From positions 28,593,501 to 28,657,500 of the forward strand of contig NC_091674.1 of the NCBI RefSeq assembly GCF_042453785.1: a stretch of 64,000 nucleotides of DNA, read 5' to 3'. This stretch comes from Malus domestica (taxonomy: Eukaryota; Streptophyta; Magnoliopsida; Rosales; Rosaceae). Below are positions 20,786-32,261 of this stretch, in pieces. A model generated the notes under the pieces. It had not been told where the DNA came from, ran no database searches, and worked only from the letters and a program-made list of their open reading frames with translations. Positions within the stretch are counted from its first letter, which is position 1, and every line of letters begins with the position of its first letter. The translations under genes were made by a program, and so were the position numbers.

Positions 20786-22807
20786 GAACTTTAATTAGTT
20801 TTCATGACACAGTTTCAATTTCTTTGCTTTGTATGGAAATTTGTGCATTTATCTTCGGAGCACTTAATCAATTTAGCTTGCAGTTTAACTATTGAGGATT
20901 CTTAATGTATTTTGATTTTACTTGGATTCCATTTTTGTGATTGTCACCCTTAGTCGGTGGTATTATCTTTACAATGGATTTAAATTGGGGATTTAGAGAA
21001 TCTAGTAACAAAACTGAATTATATGTTCCATGCTTTTTGTTTTCATTTTGGGTTTAAAAGTTGGAGCTTTGGTCAGGATTTTTCTTTATTCAACTATAAT
21101 TTTGTGCTTAGGAGACTAACTGCTTAAATTTGTTTGCATAGGAACTTTTTTTTTCTTTTCGCTGTAACCTATTTTGTTAAAGGTGATGATAAAGATTTAT
21201 CAATATTGTTTGTTCGGAGTTATGTGGGAATTGGAAGGGAGTAAATTGTGATCGTTTATGCAACATTTGATAAAATTGAGAAATAAAATTGGGGAAATAA
21301 TGTTAATAGTTTGTAGATGCTTAGGATACTGTTTGGGGCTGCTTAAATTTTATATATTCAGTTGCATAGAGTTGACTTAACATACACAACCATGGTCAGA
21401 TTGCCACCCTTAGTTGGTGGTATTATCTTTACAACGCATTCAAATTGAGGATTTAGAAATCTAATAATAAAACTGAAATATTTGTTCCATGCTTTTTGTT
21501 TTCATTTTGGGTTAAAAGATTGCTTTGGATTGGGATTTACCTTTATTAACCTATAATTTTGCGCTTAGCACACAATCTTGGGAGTCTTTACATGATTGTT
21601 CTTCTATTTCATAGATTCGAAATGTGTTTAGTATCTCATTTAATTGGTGTCCCTTTGCTCATTTAATTCAAATTTAATACGATTTGGTCCTCCAATTTCT
21701 CTGAATTGCAAACGGATTTACTTTCTTTGGAAATTTTTGGAACTTTGGTTGTGGGAGGAAGAAGCCGGTTCCTTGCTATTTTTAGGTATACGATTACAAA
21801 TCGGAGGGTTTAAGGTTATGCACTTGCTTTGGATGTGACTGCCAGAGAAATTCAAGCTTCTGCTTATCGATAATTGGATTGTTTAATGCGATCAAACGTG
21901 GTAGTGAAATGTTAAATTTGATGGCTACATGTTTCTAATTAGAATGCTAATGCTGCAATTCATGATGATCAATATGTTCTGACTTAAACAATTACTGCAA
22001 ATGTATCGTTGCTTTATGATGAATGAGTTATCTTTTGCATATAAGACTTTGTTTTTGGATACTAAGTCTAAAATAGAGATTTCAGAGCAAAACGTTGATT
22101 GAGTATAAGCAAGTTGTGATTTTGTAGTTTTTACATGTTTCCAGATAAAAGTTAGGATCTGCAGAGATTAGAAAGTGAAAAAAGGCAAAGGAAAGTGATG
22201 TTGACTCATGAAAGATGGTTCAAATCTTTGTTGGAGGTACATTGGATTTACGTTTCTGATGTGTTACGTACATTGTTAGGACTATAGATTTGGATTGAAC
22301 TCAATGTTCTCAGTGTATATATTTAAATATGTGTGTATATACATGTGCGTGTGAATATATGTGTGTGTATATAGATTTATACATAAAAGGGAAGATGGAT
22401 GGATAGGTGTATGCTTACTCCGTAAAAGAAGAAGAGAAAACGAAAACCACACCAAACAACTGGCATTTAAAGCTCTTTTTCTTTTTCTCTTTTGACATAA
22501 ATCTCTCTTTGTTAGATTGCTAGGGGGCTGCACTGTGTGAGGGCCATGTATGTTTTATTACGGTCGTATCTATAGTTTTGGGAACTGGAGAAAAGAAGTG
22601 GAACAAACCATTTGCATGGCAGAGGCCGACTTCATTCTTTCTCAAATTTGTAGTGCACACAAATGGTTTAGTATACATGTGAAAGGGATGAGAGAAGGCA
22701 AATATGCAAATGTTATATCAGAGATGATTCCTTTACAGAGTTCGGTGCTTACATTTGTAGTTTTAAGATCAGTGTAGATGTTTCATAACATTGAAGGATC
22801 CCCTATT
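20786..22807. other. Non-coding interval with one internal duplication
   Basis: About 175 bases near 20939-21115 recur at 21399-21570 (shared GGTGGTATTATCTTTACAA and TTCCATGCTTTTTGTTTTC). Simple TATATGTGTGTGTATA-type runs occur at 22315-22380. No supported coding sequence was found. Confidence 0.5.
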
Positions 22808-23021
22808 CCAGTGTGGATGTTTCATTGTACAATGTGTTTATATGCTAGCTCACTTGAATGTATATAAAAGCAAAACTGTTAATCTTATCGACCTCATTCG
22901 CTTATGTATCGCTCTGTTTGTTCATAATTGAGTTGAATTTATTCAACTTAAATGTGTTTTATTCATTCAATTACGTCTGAAACAGTTGATTCCCGCAGCA
23001 ACGCGCGGACGTAATTTCTGG
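22808..23021 (+). mobile_element. Helitron-type 3' end, copy 1
   Basis: The segment ends CCCGCAGCAACGCGCGG, then ACGTAATTTCTGG followed by T. This is a short GC-rich hairpin a few bases before a CTRR terminus, the plant Helitron 3' signature. The preceding about 190 bases match 29170-29362. The matching 5' terminus of this copy was not found. Confidence 0.7.
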
Positions 23022-23515
23022 TCTATTCTAAAATTGAGGAATGAATTGACTGTAGCTTAACTACAGTCAATTGGTTGCCACTCGATTTCACGCTATTTAC
23101 CACAATACCAGCCAAATGGCGCTGGTTGGGAGGATAATTTTGACTCTGACCAGATTTGCATTATTTACATTTCTACCATTGTGTGTGGCTGTGCTTCAGA
23201 CAGAACTCACGGATTTGTGGAGGGATTTCAGGGAGAGAGGCGTGGGATGGCAGGGAGGGGAAGGGAGAGAGGAGTGAGGTTGCCAAAAAGTGGGGTTAGG
23301 GTTGATTTTTTCTCCTCAAATCAAGGGTTGGTGTCGCTGATTGAGAGATTGAGAGGGATGGGGGAGAGAGACAGAAACACACCCATTTGGCCTTCATTTT
23401 CCCCTTTCTCAAACCCTAGCAGCCAGAACCCCAAAACTGAGCCCACTTCTTCAATAACATCGGCTCTTGCTTCCCAAAACCACACAAACCTTCCCTTCGT
23501 TTCTGTTACAGGTCG

Positions 23516-23671
23516 CTGAAAAATATTCTTGAGGATGGAGAAGACGATGGTGGCACGACGGTTGGGTCGTTTGTGCAGGTCATTGTTTTGGAGATTTATG
23601 ATTTGCTGTCGAGCAATGGCGGTGGAGGATTCGGGTTTGGATGGCCAAAGAGCAATGTCTCCAATTCTAAG
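23516..23671 (+). pseudogene. Fragment of a kinesin-10-type gene (PAKRP2/KIN10A-like)
   Basis: The translation LKNILEDGEDDGGTTVGSFV then QVIVLEIYDLLSSNGGGGFG and FGWPKS matches my memory of the motor-domain segment EIYNEEIYDLLSSNGGGG of the phragmoplast-associated kinesin PAKRP2, with a short internal deletion (NEEIY-type residues missing). It is preceded by an acceptor-like TTCTGTTACAG and followed by AAGGTGATAA, a donor. Upstream C-rich sequence (23380-23510) may be a leader from the same or another gene. Only one exon-sized scrap is present. Confidence 0.65.
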
Positions 23672-24386
23672 GTGATAATTAACTGGGTCTCTATTTTCTT
23701 TGTTGAATTCTTGCCAATCTATGGTTTTTCTGTAAAAAAAATTTTGTGTTTAGAACTGTAAATTCGGATTTGGAAAATGGGGTTTCTGTGCAAATTTCGA
23801 TATTTGGATTTGGTTGGTTGTTATTTAAAGGCCTCTAATTGTATTCATGGACTATAACTGTAATTATACAATTTACATTATTATTTAAATATAAAAAGGT
23901 ATAATTTATATATAAAGTCAATTTAAACACTTTTTGCTTTGAGAAAGGGATCGGGTAATGGAGGTATGGGTATGGGTTTTTAGAGCCGGTTTCTAGGGAG
24001 GTGGTCTGGTGTCAGTGCCTTCACAGGGTGGGGGTGTGATATAGGGGAGAGAGGAGAGGGGGTTGGTTGCAGAGAGAAGGTGACGGCGGGTGCACGATTA
24101 GGGGGACAGAAAGATAGTTGATTGTGAACAAGATTTGAGGGTAGGGTTGAGGGAATTAGTGTGTTGGCTGCAGAGAGATGGTGGGGTTGAGTTAGTATCG
24201 CTCCCTTTCTGTCGCTTCTCTCTTCCTCCATCTATGACATCTTTGTTTTGGGGTCAAAATATGTTCGCTTTTACATAGAAATTTGAGTGTTTTATTTATT
24301 TATTTGGATTTTTGTAGATGATGCATATTATGTTTTTCTGGGTTTTATCACTAATTGTCAATTGGATTTTCTGGTTTCAAAAATAG
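23672..24386. other. Intron-like interval between two captured fragments
   Basis: AT-rich sequence with one G-rich stretch (23940-24240). No coding content recognised. It connects the kinesin-like exon to the ARF-like exons. Confidence 0.4.
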
Positions 24387-25147
24387 GTGGAGGCATCGAC
24401 TAATCAGCTAGTTGATCAGCAGATGCCAGTGTATAATCTTGCATCGAAGATTCTTTGTCAGGTTATCAATGTATCATTGAAGGTAGTGTGGTGGCTGGTC
24501 TTATAAAGAAAACTGGGCTGGTTTGGTATTGCTGTGCTTTGAAAAAAAGCTGCTGTGAGAATAACCGGATGTGCTGTGAGAATAAGCGGCTGTGAAATAA
24601 AGCCAGTAGAGTGTTTGATAAACTTTTTTGTGAAAGCAGGATGATAGTGTGTCTTTTCATTAAATGAGCACTGTAGCTCCGTGTGCTTTGAAAAAACTGG
24701 CTTTTTTTCAAAGCAGCAAATAGCAACTTCAGCTTTTCCTTTGATTTTCAGCTTATTCTCACAGCAGCTTCCAAAATAAGCCATTTTTTTTCAGTTTACC
24801 AAACACAAAAATGACCCTCAGCTTTTTTTCACAGTGACTTTTTTTAAAATCATCTCAATCCCAAACGAGGCCTTAAGAATTCTGGATTTAATTGTTTAGC
24901 TACTTCTTTGGTACTCAAGTTATTGGGCTTTGCGAGGGAATAATATGTTTCTTTCTGCTGAATTATAGGCTGAACCAGACAATGATGAAGTATTTGCACA
25001 AGTCACTTTACTTCCTGAATCAAATGTAAGTTGGCTTGAGGATTATGATTTATTGTGGGCGGGTAAAACTAATTATGGGTTGAGATTCTGGTGGTTTGAT
25101 GTTATAAATTTTAGCAAGATGAGAATGCAGTGGAGAAGGAAATAACA
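24387..25147 (+). pseudogene. Auxin response factor (ARF1/ARF2-like) fragment, three exons with introns
   Basis: Exon 24387-24482 encodes VEASTNQLVDQQMPVYNLAS then KILCQVINVSLK; exon 24969-25025 encodes AEPDNDEVFAQVTLLPESN; exon 25115-25147 encodes QDENAVEKEI. In ARF proteins these lie in tandem just before the B3 DNA-binding domain. AG/GT borders are intact, so genomic DNA rather than mRNA was captured. There is no B3, middle or PB1 domain, so the fragment is not a functional ARF. A MITE sits in its first intron. Confidence 0.8.
24515..24873. mobile_element. MITE, copy 2, inside the ARF-fragment intron
   Basis: Same family as 20410-20785: starts GGGCTGGTTTGGTATTGCTG and ends ATCCCAAACGAGGCCTT, with internal inverted arms CAGCTTATTCTCACAGCAGC and GCTGCTGTGAGAATAA. 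It lies between the ARF donor at 24483 and acceptor at 24968. Confidence 0.8.
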
Positions 25148-25381
25148 TAGGGCGCGCGTCCTTAAACGGGAAAAGACTTTGGTTAGGCAAAGTCAAATCA
25201 AGAAAGAGAATAGGTAGAGGATAAAACATAATCAAGTGGAAATTTTAGGTACAAAATTTGGAGTGAGTCAAGAAATTATACAATGGTGTCCAACTGCTTT
25301 CCACCATGGCCACTTTAAAAGGCTTAGTTCTTTTTCCAAGTGAAGACATAAAATGGCACTTGAGCAGTAGAAATATTAACA
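25148..25381. other. Short non-coding interval
   Basis: No coding content recognised. It ends at the A preceding the candidate Helitron 5' terminus. Confidence 0.4.
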
Positions 25382-25610
25382 TCTATACTAGAATGAAAAA
25401 ACTGCATATTTGAAAGGAAAAAAAACACACCAGCACACACTTGGAAATAGCTGGAAATATTGGCAAACCTCAATGTATATGCACGCTTTAGCGATATTTA
25501 TAATGAGGATATTTATATTAGCAAACCTCACTTATGCCCTGTACACATTCTATTGTTTAAGTAATGAAGAAAACTATTCTCAATGTCTCTAGCTATTCAT
25601 TTATTAGAAA

Positions 25611-26738
25611 ACTTCATTTTAATCCCTAAATAAGATTGCTTTTTCAATAATACCGTATGTAAGATTAAAAACTAAAAATAGTCCTCCATGTCAGATTATA
25701 GTATTCCATGTCACATTTAATCATTTTTTAATAAATTTATTGCATTTTTAGTTTCCCTATTTACCCTTATTACTCTTTAAAACCAATTAGAGAAACAAAT
25801 ATATAATTAATTTTTCAAGAATGCTTAATTAACTAGATCCATAATTAACATGTGTGTTATAACATAAATCTCCATGTGTTATTCCAATCAAAGAACCCAG
25901 AAAACTCAGAAACCATGATCAAACAAAAAAGCCCATAAAACTTACAAACAAAAAATCTTGTTGTATTCGGAAGAAAGGAGAAAAAAAGGGCTTTTAGATG
26001 CCAAATTGAAGGTGAATCCAGAGATAAATGAAAAAAAAAATACAAATTGAGAAAATAGAATGTGAAATCACAACTTAATTGACCGTACCAAATTAATCGG
26101 ACATACACTATATAGTACCTAACCGACCATACCGAATGGATAAGACCTAATTGATAGTACCTAAATGATTAAGGTACATTCATATAGGTACTATGATTTA
26201 GGTGCATTCATATAGGTACCATGATTTAGGTGCATTCATATAGGTACCATGGTTTAGGTGCATTCATATAAGTACCATGGTTTAGGTGCATTTGACTTGG
26301 TACTATGATTTATGTGCATTCGACTAGGTTATATAATTTAAGCACATTAGGACATGGTTTAAGTGCATTCGATTATGTAAAATATATGATTTGGCTATTT
26401 ATATTTCCTCTATGCTTTGAATGGTGATAATGAATCATTTGAATTAGGTATTTGTTAATTCTTGTAACGTATCACTAATATTTTTTTGAATTATGTTTAT
26501 CATTTTAGAAAGTCAAACAATAATCAATGCCAAAAAATATGGAGCAAATTAAAATCAAATATTTAATAGGGGCATTATAGGAACCCAAAAAACGCATTAA
26601 ATATTTCAAAACAAGAAAATATAAATTTTAATATTTATGCTGACATGGAAATTTAGTCAAAGGACTATAATGAATATATAATCTAACATAAGGTTTTAAT
26701 TGAATTTCAATCGTTATCAAGGATTAAAATGGAGAAAC
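25611..26738. mobile_element. MULE-like insertion with about 10-bp target duplication
   Basis: The flanks TTCATTTATTA (25600-25610 and again about 26739-26749) are direct repeats. The uninterrupted sequence exists at 27070-27100, which acts as an empty site. The element starts GAAAACTTCATTTTAATCCC and ends GGATTAAAATGGAGAAACCCC, imperfect inverted ends sharing CATTTTAATCC. A 9-11 bp duplication is typical of Mutator-like elements. No transposase ORF is present. Confidence 0.75.
26165..26370. repeat. About 30-bp tandem repeats inside the MULE-like element
   Basis: Around six copies of a unit reading GGTGCATTCATATAGGTACC plus ATGATTTA, becoming more divergent toward the right. Confidence 0.85.
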
Positions 26739-26748
26739 CCCTTCATTT

Positions 26749-27361
26749 ATTATCTTCAATGATTTGGAAACCTGCTACTACAGTTTTTCGAATGGTTATG
26801 TCACACTCTGCTATTCTTCCTGTCAAAATGGGGAAGGTTAGCATGGCTATCACTCTTCCAACATGTTAGTGGGTTTCTCTGGATTTTCGTTTTTCTCTAT
26901 TGGGTTTCGATTAGTTCTCAAGTTTTTTCGTTTTTTTGAATTGCTTTTCGCATTTGAACATAAAGTTTTTATTTCCTCATCAATCTGATCTGCCTTTTTC
27001 AAAGATTTCTCTGGTTAGAACTTCAGTCTATTGTTTAAGTAATGAAGAAAACTATTCTCAATGTCTCTAGCTATTCATTTATTATCTTCAATGATTTGGA
27101 AACCTGCTACTACAGTTTTTCGAATGGTTATGTCACACTCTGCTATTCTTCCTGTCAAAATGGGGAAGGTTAGCATGGCTATCACTCTTCCAACATGTTA
27201 GTGGGTTTCTCTGGATTTTCGTTTTTCTCTATTGGGTTTCGATTAGTTCTCAAGTTTTTTCGTTTTTTGAATTGCTTTTCGCATTTGAACATAAAGTTTT
27301 TATTTCCTCATCAATCTGATCTGCCTTTTTCAAAGATTTCTCTGGTTAGAACTTCAGTCTA
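26749..27361 (+). repeat. Tandem duplication of about 334 bp, first copy split by the MULE-like element
   Basis: 27028-27361 repeats 25551-25610 joined to 26749-27027 almost perfectly (shared TGGGGAAGGTTAGCATGGC, TCTCTGGATTTTCGTTTTTC). The duplication pre-dates the 25611-26738 insertion, because only the first copy carries it. No protein was recognised in the unit. Confidence 0.85.
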
Positions 27362-28083
27362 CAAGCTTTGTGGCTGATCAGAAGCTACCGTATTTGGATT
27401 TTGCTGGTAAGCATAAAATTATATATATATATATATATTCATTAAGTTTATATAATTATCTTTGAGTGCTATGTACATATATTTCCTAAAAGAAACTGAT
27501 TTCTCACACTATTTTCTTATTCTGCACCTTTGTTGAATTTTTGTCCTTTAATTTTTTTTATTTTTTTAGTCAATTCAAATGACCAAAATAAACACAAGTG
27601 TATATGGAGAATAATGAGTATGCGGAAATCAGTATCATTTGCTAAAATTTATAGCTCATGGTATATATGAGTTATGTTGTTGTTGCTTTTCTTGCCTTTG
27701 CACGTTCTGCTCTGAAATTTATAAATACATAGAATATTGTAATTGAATGAAAAATAACTTTGGACCGAATTCTACATACTCAATTTGACAAGAAGAAGGT
27801 TTCGAATCGGACGATTGGAAGACAAAAAGGTTATAATTGTTAGGACTGGATTGAGCATGGTATGTTTAATTATGCAATTGACCATCTGTTTTACTTTGAT
27901 TAATTTCTTTGGTCAGTGCATTATAGATAATGTATTTAATAAATGATGTAGAAACAGTGTCCGGCTTCAATACTACAAGTGTATTATCCGTTAGATTCGA
28001 CTTTCACAATTTTTAAATCTTTTAGTGTAAATCTGAACTGTTTATTTCCCGTATCATTCAATATTATTGAAGTATTTTCTGTA
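27362..28083. other. AT-rich sequence, no gene seen
   Basis: Contains a (TA)n run at 27420-27438. No supported coding sequence. Confidence 0.4.
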
Positions 28084-28280
28084 GAAACCTGCTGGAAAAA
28101 AATTGATGTAGAAGCCTGTGAAAAGCTCAATACAGGCATCTCAACTCAAATACTACAAACCCTATTCAAGGTGAAAGGTGTTGTACACTATGGAATTGCA
28201 GGAAATGCAGATCCCCAACTCGAAATTGGAGATGTCACCATCCCTCAATTTTGGGCTCATACAGGCCTATGGAATTGGCA
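28084..28280 (+). pseudogene. Fragment of a bark-storage/nucleoside-phosphorylase-family gene
   Basis: The translation ending TLFKVKGVVHYGIAGNADPQ then LEIGDVTIPQFWAHTGLWNW fits the PNP/UDP-phosphorylase fold as found in plant bark storage proteins and MTA/SAH-nucleosidase-like proteins (GIAGNADP and DVTIP motifs). The frame ends at a donor-like CAGGTATAA at 28281. Only one exon of roughly 65 codons is present; the rest of the enzyme is absent, so this is a captured scrap. Confidence 0.8.
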
Positions 28281-29169
28281 GGTATAAAACACTTATTTTC
28301 TTTAGAAAATTAGCTTTTGTTTGGTAATGTTTTTTTAATCACAGTTAATTGAATATCCAGTTAATGGAAAAATGTATTTGTACCAAACCCCATTCCAATT
28401 GAATGGTTGGTGTATTTGTTCCAAACGACATTCGAATTGGATGATTGGTACCCCAATATAATAGTATTTGTATTTCTGCCCATTGATGGATGATTGGTGT
28501 AGCTGCTATGATTGTTAGATTGTGTATGTTGGTTATTGCTTAACTGAGCAAATAAGGTCAGCAAAAAAGTAGATGCTATGTCAGTGTATGTCAATGGGGA
28601 GTGTAGCTATGAAAAATATGTTTACATTGATCATGGATGATGAGTATAACAGAGTCCTAACTTAGCAATGTATGTTAGTGACTCAGTGTAGATGCTAAAT
28701 ACTAATGGGTGAATAATGAATGTTCTGCTGAGTAGCATGTTATTACCAATCTTGGTAGATTTACAAAGCATATGAGAGAATTCGTATGATTTACAAATTT
28801 GTACTCGATTTTTGATATTTTTCAAGTGTAAGGCATATGTTGCACAATTGAGGTATGTAGGCTGCAAGACATATATTTTGCCATCTTACCTGCAGGGGAA
28901 ATACGTGTAAACTGCAGCTTGCTTCTGTTTCTTCAGTTTCGTATGAAAACAAACCTTCTGCTTATTTTTGCCTTTGAACAGTTGTGGTTACAAAATTAGC
29001 TACTTGAACAAGTCCTCAACACTTTCTATTTTTAATTACCTGTTGAAATGGTTGCCTACACTGCATGACACATATTATATGTGTGAACTAAATATTTCTT
29101 CTGTTTCTTAAGGAAACAGAACTTTTTTGGAAACCATCTCTTTATAATCAAAGACATTTAGTTTCTTCC
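28281..29169. other. Non-coding sequence inside the candidate Helitron
   Basis: Contains a locally repeated phrase (TGTATTTGTTCCAAAC / TGTATTTGTACCAAAC near 28373-28425). No coding content recognised. Confidence 0.4.
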
Positions 29170-29362
29170 CACTCATTGTACAATGTATCTATATGCCAAC
29201 TCACTTGAATGTATATAAAAGCAAAACTGCTTAACTTATTGACCTCGTTCACTCATGTATCCTTGTGTTTGTTCATAATTGTGTTGAATTTATTCAACTT
29301 AATTGTGTTTTATTCATCCGATTACACCTGAAATAGCTGGTTGCCACGGGCCTAATTTCTAG

Positions 29363-30560
29363 TTTAACCTATAATCATACATAGGAGATATTGGGTGAAA
29401 ATTTGTAAAAGGATCTTTTCAGAAAAATCTGGAGAATACCTCCTTAATTCTCACTTTCTCCTTAAGAGTTGTACTTCCAGGCAGTGTGATGCTGAGATAT
29501 TTTTAAATTCCTTCTAATTTTAGTAAAAAGTAGCATACTTTTCTTCTCGTGGTTCACCCATCTCCTGCTTATTTAAATTCTCATCAGCTCGGTTCACCCA
29601 TCTCTTGGTACCCGAAGGTATCAAGATGACCAATGCTCAGTATTTCGAGATTAATAAAATATGGTACAAACATTGGACAATAATGTTATTTCGTGCAACC
29701 AAATTTTACTTTTAATTTTATTCCCTCACTTATCATTAAAAAAATATAAAATATAAATATAAACCTCTTTCCGCTTCACCTTTTTTTTCCTTCCTCTCCC
29801 ATTACAATTCTCTCCAATCTCTCTATTGAAGTCAAATCCGTCAACGAGCAATACAAAACAACACAAAGACAACCTCTTGGTTAAGTAAAAGTCTTTTAGT
29901 ATTAAGAAGTTGAGATTCCATCGTAAAACTAATTGTTAAAATGGGAAGTGGTCCAACTATTTATAAGCACGTAAGGTCCATCATCCCATCAATATGAGAT
30001 TCATTTTCAACACGTCTTTCTCACGTATGGTTATTTTTAAGCCTAAAACATGGACAACACAACTCAGGGAACATAGAGCTCGTATAGCCAGCCATTAGAC
30101 TTAACACGTGGGACAACCTGTTCTTATACCATGAAGAAGTTGAGGTTCGATCATAAAATCAATGGTAATATAAGAAGTAGCTCAATTATTTATAAACACA
30201 TACAATATCACTCATTTTATAAATGTAAGATTCATGCTCAACATAGTATTATTTCTTTTTTGCGACAAAAAACAATATTCTAAACTACCCTAATACATAG
30301 TTGGGAAATTGGATTTGAACTCAATGCAAAGCGAAAGACACTGATCAGTCTCTTCCAGTTATGTGGCTCTACGTTTGCAATGACATCATAGTAAAGAAAA
30401 AGATGACTCACGCAACCGTCCAAAAGAAACCGAGAAACTCTATCCTCCTAATTAACAAAAACCCGTCCAGATTCAGTATGTGAAACTTCAGCAACTCCCA
30501 CCATAAAACCATTACAAAACCCCGTCCACTAGCAACCTTCTAAAATCACAATCAGCAGCC
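29363..30560. promoter_or_regulatory. Upstream region of the dioxygenase gene, with a local duplication
   Basis: Two related stretches near 29903-30010 and 30128-30245 (GAAGTTGAG(A/G)TTC...TATTTATAA) form an imperfect direct repeat. The last about 150 bases before 30561 are C/A-rich leader. No clear TATA box could be fixed and no further gene was seen. Confidence 0.4.
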
Positions 30561-31825
30561 ATGGGAGAGGTTGATCCAGCTTTCATCCAAGACCCCGAGC
30601 ACAGGCCAAAACTCTCCGCCACCGAAGTCGAAGGCATACCGTTGATCGACCTCTCTCTGATAAACTCTCCACACTCCGTTACCGACCCCAGAGTCTTTGA
30701 AGGGCTTGTTGCAGAAATAGGCAATGCATGCAAGGACTGGGGTTTCTTCCAAGTGATCAACCACGGGGTTCTGTTGGAGAAGCGCCAAAGGATCGAAGCT
30801 GCTGCTCGGAAGTTCTTTGCGCTGCCTTTGGAGGAGAAGAGGAAGATTAGAAGGGATGAAGGGAATGTGTTGGGTTATTATGATACCGAGCATACCAAGA
30901 ATGTCAGGGACTGGAAGGAGGTGTTTGATTTCACTGTGGAAGAGCCTACGTTAGTCCCGGCTTCGCCTGACCCGGAGGACACGGAAGAGACGGAGTGGTA
31001 TAACCAATGGCCGGAGTATCCTCCTGAACTAAGGTAACTCAATGATCACTAAGAAAATACTGAATACATAACACTTTAATTTGCAATTGGTAATTATATA
31101 AACATGTACTTGTAATCGAAATTGTATCAATCTAAGAGTTAGACCGAATTCCTTGACCAGGAATGCTTGTGAAGAATATGCTCGAGAAGTCGAAAATCTA
31201 GCTCTAAAGTTGATGGGATTAATTGCCTTGGGCCTAGGCTTGCCGAAAGACAGGTTCAACAGCTACTTCAAAAACCAAACCAGTTTTCTCAGACTCAACC
31301 ACTATCCGCCTTGCCCTTCACCTCAGTTAGCTCTCGGCGTTGGCCGGCACAAGGATGGCGGTGCTTTGACAGTGCTGGCTCAGGATGATGTTGGAGGGCT
31401 GGAAGTGAAGAGAAAAACAGACGGAGTGTGGATACGGGTTAAACCTACCCCAAACGCCTTTATCATCAATGTCGGTGACGTTATTCAGGTACCAATCTTC
31501 GAACTTCCTAAGTCCTCGCATTCAGCTTCATTCGCATATATAACAAATGGATATGTTTATGCAGGTTTGGAGCAACGAGAGATACGAAAGCGTGGAGCAC
31601 AGGGCGATGGTGAATTCGGAGAAGGAAAGGTTTTCCATTCCCTACTTCCTCAACCCAGCTCACTACACACAAGTCAAGCCATTGGAGGAGCTGATCAATG
31701 AACAAAACCCTGCTAAGTACAAGCCCTACTGCTGGGGAAAGTTTATTACTCACAGAAAGCTCAGTAACTTCAAGAAGCTTAACACCGAAAACATCCAGAT
31801 TTCTCATTTCAAAATATCGGAATAA
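30561..31825 (+). CDS. 2-oxoglutarate/Fe(II)-dependent dioxygenase, complete
   Basis: Three exons, 30561-31033, 31161-31488 and 31565-31825, join in frame with GT/AG borders to 353 residues starting MGEVDPAFIQDPEHRP. The N-terminal DIOX_N domain (IPLIDLS, WGFFQVINHGV) is followed by the 2OG-FeII domain. Iron ligands are H221 and D223 (GRHKDGG) and H279 (VEHRAMV); R289-x-S291 (RFS) would bind 2-oxoglutarate. The enzyme should be soluble and hydroxylate or oxidise a small molecule. It resembles the Arabidopsis AT3G19000/AT3G19010 group, whose substrate I do not know. It is intact in every recognisable motif. No related gene lies beside it. Confidence 0.93.
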
Positions 31826-32261
31826 TTTGATTCCAAGGAGAGAATGTCATTTTAGCTTCCTGCACATGCCATGCTGTGTATATATCCATCCAGAGAATAA
31901 TACCTCCTCCTGTGTTTAAATTTAACTACGAAGCTAAAAAATATATCATTTACCTCCTTTATAAGCTCTGTCCAAAAAGAATCAAATCAACTTAGTAAAG
32001 AACAGAACAAGAGCTCTTGATCAAGTCCAAAATTCTGCAATATTGTATGTTGAAAGTTAGCATCCTATCACAAATGCCATCTAATCTATGTCTACCTTAG
32101 TTGAATTTTTTATTTCCTTCGACGTTTGAGACGGCATCCTGTAAAGAAAAAGACAATAAGAACAATAGTAACATCATATGACGGTGTTATCATCACAAAA
32201 TTTCTCTGAGGCCAGCACGAACTGTCACGACCTTCCAAAATAACAATAGGAACAATAGTAA
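31826..32261. other. 3' flank of the dioxygenase gene
   Basis: No coding signal; a probable 3' UTR begins directly after the stop at 31825. Confidence 0.4.

Larger units (their letters stand above)
25382..29362 (+). mobile_element. Candidate Helitron carrying a gene fragment
   Basis: The candidate 5' end TCTATACTAG at 25382 is preceded by A. The 3' end is CCTAATTTCTAG (CTAG at 29359-29362) followed by T, the A/T insertion pattern expected of Helitrons. The last about 190 bases match the 3' end at 22808-23021. There is no Rep/helicase ORF, so it is non-autonomous. Inside are a tandem duplication, a MULE-like insertion and a nucleoside-phosphorylase-family fragment. The hairpin before the terminus (GCCACGGGC) is weaker than in copy 1. 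Confidence 0.6.
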
